The notes under the pieces were generated by a model, which saw nothing but the letters and a program-made list of their open reading frames with translations, made no database searches and was not told the origin of the DNA. From Neobacillus sp. PS3-12 (GTDB lineage: Bacteria; Bacillota; Bacilli; Bacillales; Cytobacillaceae): a stretch of 64,000 bases of DNA. Both the position numbers and the translations under genes were made by a program. Shown piece after piece: positions 36,579 through 45,235 of this stretch (within the stretch, counting starts at the first letter, position 1; every line of letters starts with the position of its first letter). The stretch covers positions 5,182,001 to 5,246,000 of the forward strand of contig NZ_CP133268.1 of the NCBI RefSeq assembly GCF_030915385.1, written 5' to 3'.

Positions 36579-37442
36579 TTGCAATCCAAGAAAGTTAAGA
36601 TTGCGTTAACAGCCGTTTTTATGGCAGTTCTTACTGCCTGTGCCAATAATAATAATGATATAAGTGGTCCGAGAAATGTTTCGACAGGTGATTTAAAGCA
36701 TCCTATTCAAAATAAAATTGTTACAAATCCCAATAGGAATCTAAACGTTGCTGATCGTAATGGATTTAATGTAAATCCAATGTTTACTGCAAATGAAATT
36801 CAACCTATGAATAATGGTTTTATAACCATTGACCCAAATTCCTATAGTACCGCAACACCCAGCCAACAATTTCCTCACACAAGACAAGTAACTAAGGGAC
36901 AGTATTGGTATTACACGTTTGAACCTGGTATGACACAGCCTCAAACTGGTGCTAACACGCTGCCTGGACAAAATAGGATTACAACACCAGCGCCAAATGT
37001 GCAAACACCAGCAACACGGGTAACTCCGCCTACACAACGGCCTAATGCTGGTGCAACAACTGGGATTGGCCAAATGGCTCAACAGGTAATTGAACTGACT
37101 AATAATGAAAGAAGGAAAAATGGTCTGACTCCATTGAGTGCAGATACATCTTTAAGTAGGGTAGCCCAAACAAAAACCAACGATATGAATTCGAAACATT
37201 ATTTTTCTCATACAAGTCCCACTTATGGTTCTCCATTTGACATGATGAGGGATTTTGGTGTTACCTATAAGTCGGCAGGGGAAAATATTGCAATGGGTCA
37301 GACAACAGCACAGCAAGTCGTAACATCCTGGATGAACAGTGAAGGACACCGAAAAAATATTTTAAGCCCAAATTACACCAATATTGGTGTCGGATACACA
37401 TCAAATGGCAACTATTGGTCACAAATGTTTATTGGTAAGTGA
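36579..37442 (+). CDS. CAP-domain lipoprotein (YkwD-like)
   Basis: TTG 36579 (eight bases after GGGGG) is preferred over ATG 36573; product about 287 residues. The signal peptide ends in the lipobox LTAC, so the mature protein is lipid-anchored. After a 100-residue Asn/Gln/Pro/Thr-rich linker (residues 40-165) comes a CAP/SCP domain (VIELTNNERRKNGLTPL, HYFSHTSP, AGENIAMG, HRKNILSPNYTNIGVG) with the usual His/Glu cleft residues. B. subtilis YkwD-like domains are found in spore or envelope proteins; function is uncertain. Confidence 0.85.
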   Translation: MQSKKVKIALTAVFMAVLTACANNNNDISGPRNVSTGDLKHPIQNKIVTNPNRNLNVADRNGFNVNPMFTANEIQPMNNGFITIDPNSYSTATPSQQFPHTRQVTKGQYWYYTFEPGMTQPQTGANTLPGQNRITTPAPNVQTPATRVTPPTQRPNAGATTGIGQMAQQVIELTNNERRKNGLTPLSADTSLSRVAQTKTNDMNSKHYFSHTSPTYGSPFDMMRDFGVTYKSAGENIAMGQTTAQQVVTSWMNSEGHRKNILSPNYTNIGVGYTSNGNYWSQMFIGK

Positions 37443-37445
37443 GCA

Positions 37446-37482
37446 AAAAGGAACTATCCGAGACTAGGATAGTTCCTTTTAA
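37446..37482 (+). terminator. Terminator of CAP gene
   Basis: Arms AAAAGGAACTATCC and GGATAGTTCCTTTT. Confidence 0.88.
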
Positions 37483-37579
37483 GTATTACTTATCATACTT
37501 GATAATAAAATAGTTATTAACGTTTAGAATGCACATGGTTTACACTTAAAGTAAATAGATAAAGTGGGGAGAGAGGATC

Positions 37580-37948
37580 ATGAGCTTTGTGATAAAAAAA
37601 ATCGACCACGTACAACTTGCTGCACCTAAAGGCTGTGAACCGAAAGCAAGAGATTATTTTGGAGAGATTCTTGGTTTCCAGGAAATTGAGAAACCGGAAG
37701 AACTTAAAAAGCGTGGTGGCGTATGGTTTGAATTCGCTGGTTTTCAGATTCATATTGGGGTAGAAGAAAATTTTACTCCTGCAAAAAAAGCACATCCTGC
37801 CTTTGAAGTACAAAATTTAGATGGATTAAAAATTAAACTTATAGAAAAAAAGGTATCATACACTGAAGACAACAATTTGCCTGGTGCAAAACGCATTCAT
37901 ACAAAGGATCCATTTGGAAACAGACTTGAATTTCTAGAATGGGAATAG
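37580..37948 (+). CDS. VOC-family (glyoxalase-fold) protein
   Basis: A 122-residue single VOC unit of two beta-alpha-beta-beta-beta modules: KIDHVQLAAP carries the first metal His, QIHIGVEENF the next, and FGNRLEFLEWE the C-terminal Glu. Length and pattern suit a glyoxalase/dioxygenase-fold enzyme or resistance protein; the substrate is unknown. GGGGAGAGG precedes the start. Confidence 0.88.
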   Translation: MSFVIKKIDHVQLAAPKGCEPKARDYFGEILGFQEIEKPEELKKRGGVWFEFAGFQIHIGVEENFTPAKKAHPAFEVQNLDGLKIKLIEKKVSYTEDNNLPGAKRIHTKDPFGNRLEFLEWE

Positions 37949-37976
37949 TCCAATCATCATTTAACATTCGAAAAAA

Positions 37977-38008
37977 AAAGCCCCTTCAAGCTTGAAGGGG
38001 TTCTTTTA
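37977..38008 (+). terminator. Terminator of VOC gene
   Basis: AAGCCCCTTCAAG and CTTGAAGGGGTT arms with TTCTTTT after them. Confidence 0.88.
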
Positions 38009-38129
38009 AATCTCAACTTAGGGGAATTAAGATTTAGCAAGAAGAAAGGAAATATTTCAAAAGGATTAACAAGGGGGATATCTTGTTATCCAGGAAAACA
38101 TTCCAACAGGAAGATTGGAGTTTTCACCC

Positions 38130-38155
38130 GCTTATGTGAAAACATTCACATAAGC
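38130..38155. promoter_or_regulatory. Perfect 11-base inverted repeat
   Basis: GCTTATGTGAA and TTCACATAAGC are exact complements around AACA. It has no T run, so it is not a terminator; it sits about 135 bases before the secreted-protein start and could be an operator or an mRNA hairpin. Confidence 0.55.
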
Positions 38156-38289
38156 TACAAGTACAGAATACAACATTGTTGTAAATTTCACAATATATTT
38201 TTACAAAAAATAAATATTTTTTTAAAATGCGGGAATATTAATTTCGTTCCATTTGGAAATGTTTGAGAAAAAAGGAGATGTTATATTTC

Positions 38290-38841
38290 ATGGGAAAGAA
38301 ATTAATTGGAATTTTATTGGGGCTATGTTTACTACTGCCAAGTATTGCAATGGCGAATGGAAATTCACTACAAGAAAAATGCAAGGGAACGAATATGGAT
38401 TGTTATGAAAAAAGATCACATCATATGATGGATAAAAATTGGAAAGAAGAAATGAAAAAAAAGCAACAATTGCTTCTAGCTTTTGTAAACAAGTATACAC
38501 CCGAAAAAAAGAAAGAATGGGAAGCAGTCATTAAGGATCGAAACAAATTAATCGAAAAATGGTCAAGCCCCCAGTATGCTGAAAAAAGAAAGCAATGGAA
38601 GAAAATAAAAATGGCCAAGATAGAGGAGCTTCACAAACAATATGAAGAGGGAAAAATTTCAAAAGAAGAATTTTTGAAAAAAGTACATAGTGGGAAAGAA
38701 ATGGGTCAATGGAAAATATATCAGGAAATACAAACATCAGTAAAAAATCATGATGATAAAAAAACAGCTCAATTGTTGAATCAACTACTAGAACACTATA
38801 AGCAGAAGAATGAAATGATGAGGGCAGCATTAAAGAGTTAA
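38290..38841 (+). CDS. Secreted Lys-rich helical protein
   Basis: ATG 38290 gives 183 residues. A clear signal peptide (LIGILLGLCLLLPSIAMA) is followed by a Lys/Glu-rich, mostly helical mature protein with two cysteines (EKCKGTNMDCYEK) and His-rich start (RSHHMMDKN). I do not recognise a family with confidence; the helical, basic character could suit a cell-wall or spore-coat associated protein. ATG 38278 lies too near AAAGGAG to be used. Confidence 0.6.
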   Translation: MGKKLIGILLGLCLLLPSIAMANGNSLQEKCKGTNMDCYEKRSHHMMDKNWKEEMKKKQQLLLAFVNKYTPEKKKEWEAVIKDRNKLIEKWSSPQYAEKRKQWKKIKMAKIEELHKQYEEGKISKEEFLKKVHSGKEMGQWKIYQEIQTSVKNHDDKKTAQLLNQLLEHYKQKNEMMRAALKS

Positions 38842-38843
38842 GT

Positions 38844-38868
38844 TACGCCATTTTGTATGGCGTTTTTA
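38844..38868 (+). terminator. Terminator of secreted-protein gene
   Basis: ACGCCAT/ATGGCGT arms with TTTTT. Confidence 0.8.
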
Positions 38869-38975
38869 CATAAGGAGAATGGGAAATATCTGCAAAAAAT
38901 GCAATTTAATTAGATAGTGTAAAGTAAAGTGTAACAGGGAAAAAATAAAACGAAGGCAAATAATTTGGGGGGATT

Positions 38976-39110
38976 ATGATGGGCAGAAAAGGTTTAATGA
39001 TGACAACTGTCGCATTAGGGACAGCTTATTTACTTCGTAATAAAGAATCACGTGATAAACTAAAGGGACAATTTCGAGATTTCGCCAGCAATATGGCAAG
39101 CAGGAGATAA
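38976..39110 (+). CDS. Small 44-residue protein
   Basis: ATG 38976 (and 38979) just after GGGGGG opens 44 codons: a short hydrophobic stretch (LMMTTVALGTAYLL) then a basic tail RNKESRDKLKGQFRDF. It resembles small single-helix Bacillus proteins of unknown function. It ends before a terminator shared with tatA. Confidence 0.6.
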   Translation: MMGRKGLMMTTVALGTAYLLRNKESRDKLKGQFRDFASNMASRR

Positions 39111-39116
39111 GAAAGA

Positions 39117-39150
39117 AAAAAGGAGTGCGTAATGCACTCCTTAAAATTTT
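39117..39150. terminator. Bidirectional terminator
   Basis: AGGAGTGC/GCACTCCT arms with GTAAT loop, A-run before and TTAAAATTTT after; placed between the 44-residue gene and convergent tatA. Confidence 0.75.
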
Positions 39151-39373
39151 ATTTCTTATTGAGATCAACATTTTCTGGATTAACTTCTTTTACTTTTATT
39201 TCTTCTTTTATTTCCTCTTTAATATCCACGGCCAAACCTTCAGTAGCTTTTTTAAATTCTCTAATGGATTTACCAAAAGCACGGCCAATCTCTGGAAGCT
39301 TATTTGGACCAAATATAACTAAGGCAACGATTAAAATTAAAATTAAACCAGGCATACCAATATTTGATAGCAT
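39149..39373 (-). CDS. tatA: Twin-arginine translocase subunit TatA/E
   Basis: A 74-residue protein with an N-terminal helix (GLILILIVALVIFGPNKLPEIGRA), the conserved FGPNKLPE hinge, an amphipathic helix (GKSIREFKKATEGL) and an acidic/basic tail of KEEIKEE repeats. It forms the Tat pore that exports folded proteins. No tatC is adjacent, so it may pair with a TatC elsewhere, as TatA-type proteins often do. Confidence 0.93.
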   Translation of the reverse strand: MLSNIGMPGLILILIVALVIFGPNKLPEIGRAFGKSIREFKKATEGLAVDIKEEIKEEIKVKEVNPENVDLNKK

Positions 39374-39490
39374 CTTTAAACTCTCCCAGTATTTTGTTAT
39401 CGATTAAGTCCATTATACCCTTGTTATCGAGTTTGTACTAGTTGAATATTGGATACTATAATCAAAAATATAAATTAGTTACTAAATATG

Positions 39491-39528
39491 ACAAAAGAGC
39501 ATCCCTTTACATCTGGATGCTCTTTTGT
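39491..39528. terminator. Terminator of the dlt operon
   Basis: ACAAAAGAGCATCC and GGATGCTCTTTTGT arms; ends dltD from the minus strand. Confidence 0.88.
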
Positions 39529-40706
39529 GGAGTTTTATTGTCATAGAAATCTTTAATGGCCTTGTCGACGTAAACCCAGCCTTTCCAGCCTATATGAATG
39601 GTATCTTTCATAAAATAAGGGTCATACTCATGGTTGGAAAAATCGGCAATTGGGTAACCCTCTGCTTGTACTTGCTCTTTGATTCGTTTGTAGTAGGATG
39701 TGCGTCCTTGCTTTGTAAAACCGGTGTAATCATACCATGGTCCGTTTACTGGGACAGATATGAATAATGGCTTTGCTCCGGATTGTTTTAGCAGGTCTAA
39801 GACTAGCTGAAAATCATAATATTCAACGGAACGCCCATAGGAAGCCCCTCTTTTGTATCCTTTCAAGGAAGGCACTTTTTTCTTCATTTTATTATATTGA
39901 GAGTTAATCACTAAAAATCGGTTATTTGTAGCCTGGCGGGCACCTTCCTGGGCTGCTAACTGCTGAAGCTGTGTCCAACTCTTATTTTTAACTGTTTGTT
40001 TTATCTCACGGGACCTGCTTGTTCCACCAATTATAGAGTAATATAAATCCTTTTTCTCGAGGATTCCTCTATATGCATATGCTAATGGTTTTACGAGTAA
40101 AGCTTTTCTTTTTACCCAAGGATCATTTGAAATCTCGCCAAGATACAAGGTCTTAAGTAGCTGGTCATCTCTAACTGGCACAAAGTGAAGTAAGCGCTTA
40201 ATAGCGTCCTTTTTTACAACTGGATTAATTTTATTATTAAGTGCTAAATCATATCCCTGCAAGGAGGAGTAGTTGGGTACAAAATGCGACTCATCTGCCC
40301 CTCTTGGCTGAAACCATTGTGGAGAAAGAACAAAAACAAGCTTTTTCCCTTTTAATTGGTCGGTATGTTCCGCAAGGTTAAGAAAATGAATGATGGAAAT
40401 GGTCCCACCTCGACCAACTAAAAAGGGAACAAATCCATCGTAATTTTCTTGAAAATAATTTGAAGGATGAAATGCATCCAGCCTTGCCAGCTCTGATGAT
40501 CCATATATCGGTAAATAGCGATTATTCTCTAGCATTTTAGACTGAATATATTTACCCTGAAACATAACTGGATTCAGTTCTGTTGCAGCTTGACTAACCC
40601 TACTTTTTGGAATTAGACTTTCAATCCAACTATTGGGAATAAGAATGACCAATAGTAATGCGAGAAAAGCACAAATGATTGGTGAAAATAACGCCTTTTT
40701 GGTCAT
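39507..40706 (-). CDS. dltD: D-alanyl-lipoteichoic acid biosynthesis protein DltD
   Basis: A 399-residue protein with an N-terminal membrane anchor (IICAFLALLLVILIPNSW) and an SGNH-like extracellular domain; IYGSSELAR carries the catalytic Ser and DTIHIGWKGWV the Asp/His end. It is the acyltransferase partner that moves D-Ala onto teichoic acid. Overlaps dltC by four bases at its start. Confidence 0.95.
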   Translation of the reverse strand: MTKKALFSPIICAFLALLLVILIPNSWIESLIPKSRVSQAATELNPVMFQGKYIQSKMLENNRYLPIYGSSELARLDAFHPSNYFQENYDGFVPFLVGRGGTISIIHFLNLAEHTDQLKGKKLVFVLSPQWFQPRGADESHFVPNYSSLQGYDLALNNKINPVVKKDAIKRLLHFVPVRDDQLLKTLYLGEISNDPWVKRKALLVKPLAYAYRGILEKKDLYYSIIGGTSRSREIKQTVKNKSWTQLQQLAAQEGARQATNNRFLVINSQYNKMKKKVPSLKGYKRGASYGRSVEYYDFQLVLDLLKQSGAKPLFISVPVNGPWYDYTGFTKQGRTSYYKRIKEQVQAEGYPIADFSNHEYDPYFMKDTIHIGWKGWVYVDKAIKDFYDNKTPQKSIQM

Positions 40707-40939
40707 CTAAAATCAGCCAGCTGTTTTGCAATATTTTTTGGTGTATTCCAAGTATCACGGTCAAATTCAGTTATTGGTACAGTAATTCCAAAGCGTTCTT
40801 CAATTTGAACAAGCATTTCAACTGTTCCAAATGAATCAAGCAAACCAGTGTTAAACAAATCGATATTAGGATCTTCCTTCACAACATCATCCTGACAAAT
40901 TTCCGCTAATAGTTCAATAACTTGATTTTCAAATTCCAT
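40703..40939 (-). CDS. dltC: D-alanine carrier protein DltC
   Basis: A 78-residue acyl carrier protein; the LLDSFGTVEML segment carries the Ser that is 4'-phosphopantetheinylated. I place the start at 40939 (MEFENQ), 10 bases after GGGAG, rather than 40948, because 78 residues is the usual DltC length. Confidence 0.95.
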   Translation of the reverse strand: MEFENQVIELLAEICQDDVVKEDPNIDLFNTGLLDSFGTVEMLVQIEERFGITVPITEFDRDTWNTPKNIAKQLADFR

Positions 40940-40964
40940 GTTTTCCATACTCCCTTTTTGATAA

Positions 40965-42122
40965 TTAATGAATTAAATGGCCTGAAAAAATTAAAAAGCC
41001 AAAACAAATAAAATGGAACGTAATGATGATCGCGACAACTTTGGTAAATTTATTGTCTTTCCACCATTTATGCTTTTTATTAAATTGCTCAAATGAGTTA
41101 TATAAAACCATTATAACAGCATGGTAAATACCATATAAGATATATTGAATTGCGAGTCCATGCCAGAAACCCATCAATAAGAAAAGTAAAATATAACCTA
41201 AGTTTGAGCTCAGATTTCGATTTTTAATCCATTTTTTCTTTGTAACCCAAAAGATAAAACGCATATAAACATAATCTCTAAACCAAAAGGAAAGCGATAA
41301 ATGCCAACGATTCCAGAAATCTTTAATATTCCGACTGATAAATGGTTTATTAAAGTTCTCTGGAGATTTAATTCCCATTATATAGCTGACACCGATTGCA
41401 AAAGCACTATATCCGGCAAAGTCAAAGAATAAATATAGGCTATAGCCATACATATAATAAAGCTGTTCTTGAAAAGCGTTATTAGTTATATTCGGTAAAT
41501 TTATGATAAAATAGTGATTTATCGAAAAGCCAATAATGTACTTGTATAAGAAACCAATGAAGATTTTGTTAATCCCATCATATAGAAGAATTTTATATTG
41601 TTCTTTTGAAATCTCAGCTTTTAAATCCTTTTCAAACCTCCGATATCGATCAATTGGACCAGAAGAAATGGTTGGAAAGAAAAGAATAAAATAGAGCAGT
41701 TGAACAATAGGAATTTTATTTTTGATTAAGCCGTCCCTAGTTTCCATAATCATTTGGGTCCCTTTAAATGTTAAATAAGAAATCCCCAAGAAACCTATTA
41801 AATGAAGATGGAATAAAAAGGGTGAAAGTTTTGATATTGTCAATGGAAGAATCGATAGGATGACGGCTAAACAGAAAATGAATGTACTGTTTGCTTTCCT
41901 CCGATAGACCCAATAGCCCTTTATTAAAAGTACCTGCCAAATGGTAAATAGGATGAGAGTTATGGCCTCATTCCAAAAAGACCCAAAAATGAGTGCTAAT
42001 ACGATAACAGAAATAACGATGTTATAAACATAGAATCTTTTTTCTTTTAAACCCAAGATCACGGTAGGAGCTAAAAGAATTGCAATGATAATAAAAAACG
42101 AAAATGATCCGTATGGTGTCAT
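40965..42122 (-). CDS. dltB: D-alanyl transfer protein DltB (MBOAT family)
   Basis: A 385-residue membrane acyltransferase with about 11 helices; the MBOAT catalytic His lies in FWHGLAIQYILYG, and DFWNRWHLSLSFWFRDYVY is the hallmark. It moves D-Ala from DltC to the outside. The start overlaps dltA by four bases; DltB is followed after 25 bases by dltC. Confidence 0.96.
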   Translation of the reverse strand: MTPYGSFSFFIIIAILLAPTVILGLKEKRFYVYNIVISVIVLALIFGSFWNEAITLILFTIWQVLLIKGYWVYRRKANSTFIFCLAVILSILPLTISKLSPFLFHLHLIGFLGISYLTFKGTQMIMETRDGLIKNKIPIVQLLYFILFFPTISSGPIDRYRRFEKDLKAEISKEQYKILLYDGINKIFIGFLYKYIIGFSINHYFIINLPNITNNAFQEQLYYMYGYSLYLFFDFAGYSAFAIGVSYIMGIKSPENFNKPFISRNIKDFWNRWHLSLSFWFRDYVYMRFIFWVTKKKWIKNRNLSSNLGYILLFLLMGFWHGLAIQYILYGIYHAVIMVLYNSFEQFNKKHKWWKDNKFTKVVAIIITFHFICFGFLIFSGHLIH

Positions 42123-43633
42123 GCTAATACCTTTTCCTTGATATGTTTACGATCAATCTTACCATTAGGCGTCATTGGCAATTCTTCTTGATAAATAAAT
42201 TTCCTTGGAATCATATACGCAGGAAGTTTTTCTCCAAGCTCCTTTTTAATCGCACTCGTTAGCTGGTATTCTTTTTCAAATTCATGCTTTGCAGGAACAA
42301 TTGCAGCAGTTAAATATTCAATTTTATCATTTTGATAAATTGGTACAATAACCGCTGATTTTACATATTTTGACTCAGAAATATGATGTTCTATTTCTTC
42401 TAGTTCCATTCGATAGCCATGCAGCTTAATTTGGAAATCCATTCTGCCTTTATAGAAAAGAAGATTATTTTCCATATATCCTGCGTCCCCAGTACGGTAA
42501 GCCATTTCTCCATCACGGGTAAAAAATACCTTTTCTGTTAATCCCGACTCACCTAAATAACCTTTACTTACACTTGGTCCAACAATGATAATTTCACCTT
42601 TTTCTTCTTCTGCCGTCTCACTCCCATTTTCATCCAGCAGTAAAAGCTTTGTATCCTTTTTCGGACTTCCTACAGGAAGACTTTGGTATTGATTTAGAAT
42701 GTCTCTCGTAATTTCTACGGATGTGACCGCCACTGTTGCTTCTGTTGGGCCATACGTATTAAAGACTTTTGCATTTGGAAACCGTTCCAATAATTGTCGG
42801 GAGATTGGTACAGGTAATATCTCCCCACAAAATAAAAAGCATGTTAATTCTGGCAATAACCCATCATTAAATGAAGGATCCATTAAGCACATTTGGACAA
42901 ACGATGGTGTGGATGTCCAGATCTGCGTCTTGGATTTTTGTAAAGCTTCAAAAAGAATTTTAGGGCGTGCAATCATTTCTTTTGTTATGGCAAAGATACT
43001 GCCCCCTGTAGCAAGAGCAGGGTAAAGATCCATTACCGATAAGTCAAACGAAAATGGTGCTTGGTTTAAAAAACATAGTTGACCATTTATTGGAAAATCT
43101 TCTGTCATCCAATTAACAAAGCTTTGCAAATTATTTGCTGAAATTTGTACACCCTTTGGATTTCCTGTACTTCCAGAAGTATAAATAATATAAAAATTGT
43201 CATCCTCGGAAACCCAATTTGTTGCTTCTACCTTATCAACTTCAACATTGGCTGATACTATTTGGTTAAATTCAACGATTTTTGCTGATGGAAGGTTAAT
43301 TTCCAATGGCGTTCCAGATACATTAATCATTAATTCAGATTGTGAACTTTTGCTTATTCTATCGATTCTTTCTAAAGGTATAGAAGTATCGATTGGAATA
43401 TAAGGATGTCCTGATTTAACACACCCTAAAAAAGAAACAATCATTTCAGGCTCCATATGACCATAAACCATAATGGCTGAATCTTTTGGTAAACGTTTTG
43501 TCAAAATCCAGTTTGCAACATGTTCTGATTGCTGCCATAGCTCTTTATAGTTAATCTCTCTGTTAGGTGATATAAATGCAGGTGTGTCTGGATGTGAAAT
43601 AGAAAAATCATGTATTGAATGTAGCAATTTCAT
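42119..43633 (-). CDS. dltA: D-alanine--D-alanyl carrier protein ligase DltA
   Basis: A 504-residue adenylation enzyme that activates D-Ala and loads it on DltC. Motifs: YTSGSTGNPKGV (P-loop), NTYGPTEATV, YRTGDAG, and the C-terminal lysine motif TPNGKIDRK. GGAGG lies 10 bases upstream. First full enzyme of the operon after dltX. Confidence 0.97.
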   Translation of the reverse strand: MKLLHSIHDFSISHPDTPAFISPNREINYKELWQQSEHVANWILTKRLPKDSAIMVYGHMEPEMIVSFLGCVKSGHPYIPIDTSIPLERIDRISKSSQSELMINVSGTPLEINLPSAKIVEFNQIVSANVEVDKVEATNWVSEDDNFYIIYTSGSTGNPKGVQISANNLQSFVNWMTEDFPINGQLCFLNQAPFSFDLSVMDLYPALATGGSIFAITKEMIARPKILFEALQKSKTQIWTSTPSFVQMCLMDPSFNDGLLPELTCFLFCGEILPVPISRQLLERFPNAKVFNTYGPTEATVAVTSVEITRDILNQYQSLPVGSPKKDTKLLLLDENGSETAEEEKGEIIIVGPSVSKGYLGESGLTEKVFFTRDGEMAYRTGDAGYMENNLLFYKGRMDFQIKLHGYRMELEEIEHHISESKYVKSAVIVPIYQNDKIEYLTAAIVPAKHEFEKEYQLTSAIKKELGEKLPAYMIPRKFIYQEELPMTPNGKIDRKHIKEKVLA

Positions 43634-43651
43634 TTAGAGGATACCTCCATT

Positions 43652-43801
43652 TTAGAATTCATTATAAATATAGTTACCGGCATTAGCGTCGTTAAACCCG
43701 TACATAAAAAATAGTAATAAAAGAATGGCAAGGTAAAAGAGGAAACGCGCAGTCCAATTTACTTTTTGGTTATTATAAAAGTTTTTTATTTTCTGCAACA
43801 C
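43652..43801 (-). CDS. dltX: D-Ala teichoic acid incorporation protein DltX
   Basis: A 49-residue single-helix protein from a GTG at 43801 after GAGGTGATT. It has the typical layout: basic start (KIKNFYNNQKVNWTARFLFY), one membrane helix ending LLLLFFMYGF, then the conserved C-terminal region NAGNYIYNEF. DltX is needed for D-alanylation and sits first in the operon in many Firmicutes. Confidence 0.9.
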   Translation of the reverse strand: MLQKIKNFYNNQKVNWTARFLFYLAILLLLFFMYGFNDANAGNYIYNEF

Positions 43802-44177
43802 GAATGAATCACCTCAGATATTAACGTCTTTAAGATTTTAATTACGTTAGTGGTATAAAATCCCTATATAGAATTCACTCAGATAATCATAATGCTGTTT
43901 TAACTAGGTTGCATTAAAATTTAATGAGAAAGAGATTAAAAATTAGATAATACAAGTTGAAAAACAAAACATTCTATACATGTGATATTAAATGTTCTTT
44001 AATGAGAAAATGGCAATTTTACCTATATAAGGATAAACTAGGAGATGGCTTTTGGGAAGTATTTTTAAAAAAATTGGTGAAAATTTTTCGTTTTTGTAGA
44101 ACTTTTACTTATGGTATTTAGTCTTTTCAATATCCAGCTTAATTATGAACTGACTTACGGGCAGGGGCTGAAAAAAT
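43802..44177. other. Divergent control region between dlt and ECF sigma operons
   Basis: A 376-base AT-rich region that must hold the promoters of dltX (minus) and the sigma gene (plus). No long repeat or riboswitch is visible. At 44099-44123 the string GAAC, 18 bases, GTC faintly resembles an ECF-type promoter for the sigma operon; this is weak. Confidence 0.4.
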
Positions 44178-44714
44178 GTGGATAATGATTTACACGAAAT
44201 AATTTTAGCAGCAAAAAGGGGGGACCAAAATGCATTTCGTCATTTGGTTACTTCCTATAAAGGTGTTGTATACCGACATGCTTTTGCACTTTTGAACGAT
44301 CGAATGGAAGCAGAGGATGTAACCCAGGAGGCATTTGTAAAGGTTTATTATTCGTTAGCTAAACTAGAAAATGAATATGCATTTGTTTCGTGGTTAACAA
44401 GGGTTGTCACCAATCTTTGTTATGACAAAAATAAAAAACTTAGTAAGAAAAAAATGATAGTATCTGATGAACTTAACGAAAGTTTAGTAACACAAAGAGG
44501 GCCAACCCTAATTGAAAGCACGATTACAAAAATGAGTTTGCAGGATGCGATGGAGAAAATCCCAATTGACCAAAGAAATGTCATCATTTTAAGAGAGCTA
44601 CAAGGTTATTCCTATGCTGAAATTAGTAAGATTTTACATATCCCATTAGGTACTGTTAAATCGAGGATCAATGCTGCACGTGAAAATTTAAAGAAGGAAC
44701 TTCAAAAGGGGTGA
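44178..44714 (+). CDS. ECF-family RNA polymerase sigma factor
   Basis: A 178-residue group 4 sigma factor from a GTG after GGGGC: sigma region 2 (AFRHLVTSYKGVVYRHAFALL, EAEDVTQEAFVKVY) and region 4 (YSYAEISKILHIPLGTVKSRINAARENLKKEL). It is translationally coupled to a downstream ZAS-domain anti-sigma factor. In B. subtilis ECF sigmas such as SigX and SigV control dlt and envelope-stress genes; the adjacent dlt operon makes that a plausible target (inference). Confidence 0.93.
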   Translation: MDNDLHEIILAAKRGDQNAFRHLVTSYKGVVYRHAFALLNDRMEAEDVTQEAFVKVYYSLAKLENEYAFVSWLTRVVTNLCYDKNKKLSKKKMIVSDELNESLVTQRGPTLIESTITKMSLQDAMEKIPIDQRNVIILRELQGYSYAEISKILHIPLGTVKSRINAARENLKKELQKG

Positions 44715-44719
44715 TAGCA

Positions 44720-45235
44720 ATGTCTGATCATATTGAGAATTTATTATCCGAATACATGGATGATGAATTAAATGAAGAGGAAAAACAAATAATCGAAAAA
44801 CACCTGGCGGTTTGTTCGGACTGTAATCATCGTTTCCATGAATTAAGATCACTTAGGAAGCAACTACTTGCTGCCTATTTGCCAATAGAGATACCAAGCA
44901 TGATAGAAGAAATAGTAATCGAAAAAATTCAACTAGCTTCTATTAAGAAATCGACAGGAGCATTAAATCTGCTTGCATTTTTGACCTTGTTTGCATTTGG
45001 AATCATGCTTATGGTTACTGCAAGTCCTATTCTTACCATTGGTTTGCCGATCTTTCATTCGGTGTATAGTATTGCTCGAGGATTGATTTATGCTGTTCCA
45101 TCGATTATCTCAGCTCTCCCATATGTGGTAGAGGTTATCATTGCACTGATTTTTTGCTTTATTATATTTGCAATTCTGACCTTAAGGTATCTGGTCCATA
45201 CGATGGGAAAAACAGTCAGGGCGGAGGATATCTGA
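44720..45235 (+). CDS. Zinc-binding anti-sigma factor
   Basis: ATG 44720 after AGGGGTGAT gives 171 residues. The N-terminal ZAS (zf-HC2) domain has the H...CxxC pattern HLAVCSDCNHRF, then two or three C-terminal membrane helices (residues 75-100, 115-165). Such proteins hold the cognate ECF sigma inactive at the membrane until a signal triggers release. It starts five bases after the sigma stop. Confidence 0.85.
   Translation: MSDHIENLLSEYMDDELNEEEKQIIEKHLAVCSDCNHRFHELRSLRKQLLAAYLPIEIPSMIEEIVIEKIQLASIKKSTGALNLLAFLTLFAFGIMLMVTASPILTIGLPIFHSVYSIARGLIYAVPSIISALPYVVEVIIALIFCFIIFAILTLRYLVHTMGKTVRAEDI

Larger units (their letters stand above)
37949..38289. other. Gene-free region with terminator and hairpin
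   Basis: Starts with the VOC terminator, then about 250 bases of AT-rich DNA including the perfect 11-base inverted repeat at 38130-38155, followed by the start region of the secreted-protein gene. Confidence 0.5.

Noticed and set aside
36579..37442. CAP-domain protein as a secreted nuclease or toxin
   Set aside because: The lipobox and the Asn/Pro-rich linker identify a lipoprotein of the YkwD group; nothing marks a nuclease active site.
38974..39322. Reading frames opposite tatA and the 44-residue gene
   Set aside because: They are shadow frames on the opposite strands with no ribosome sites and biased composition.
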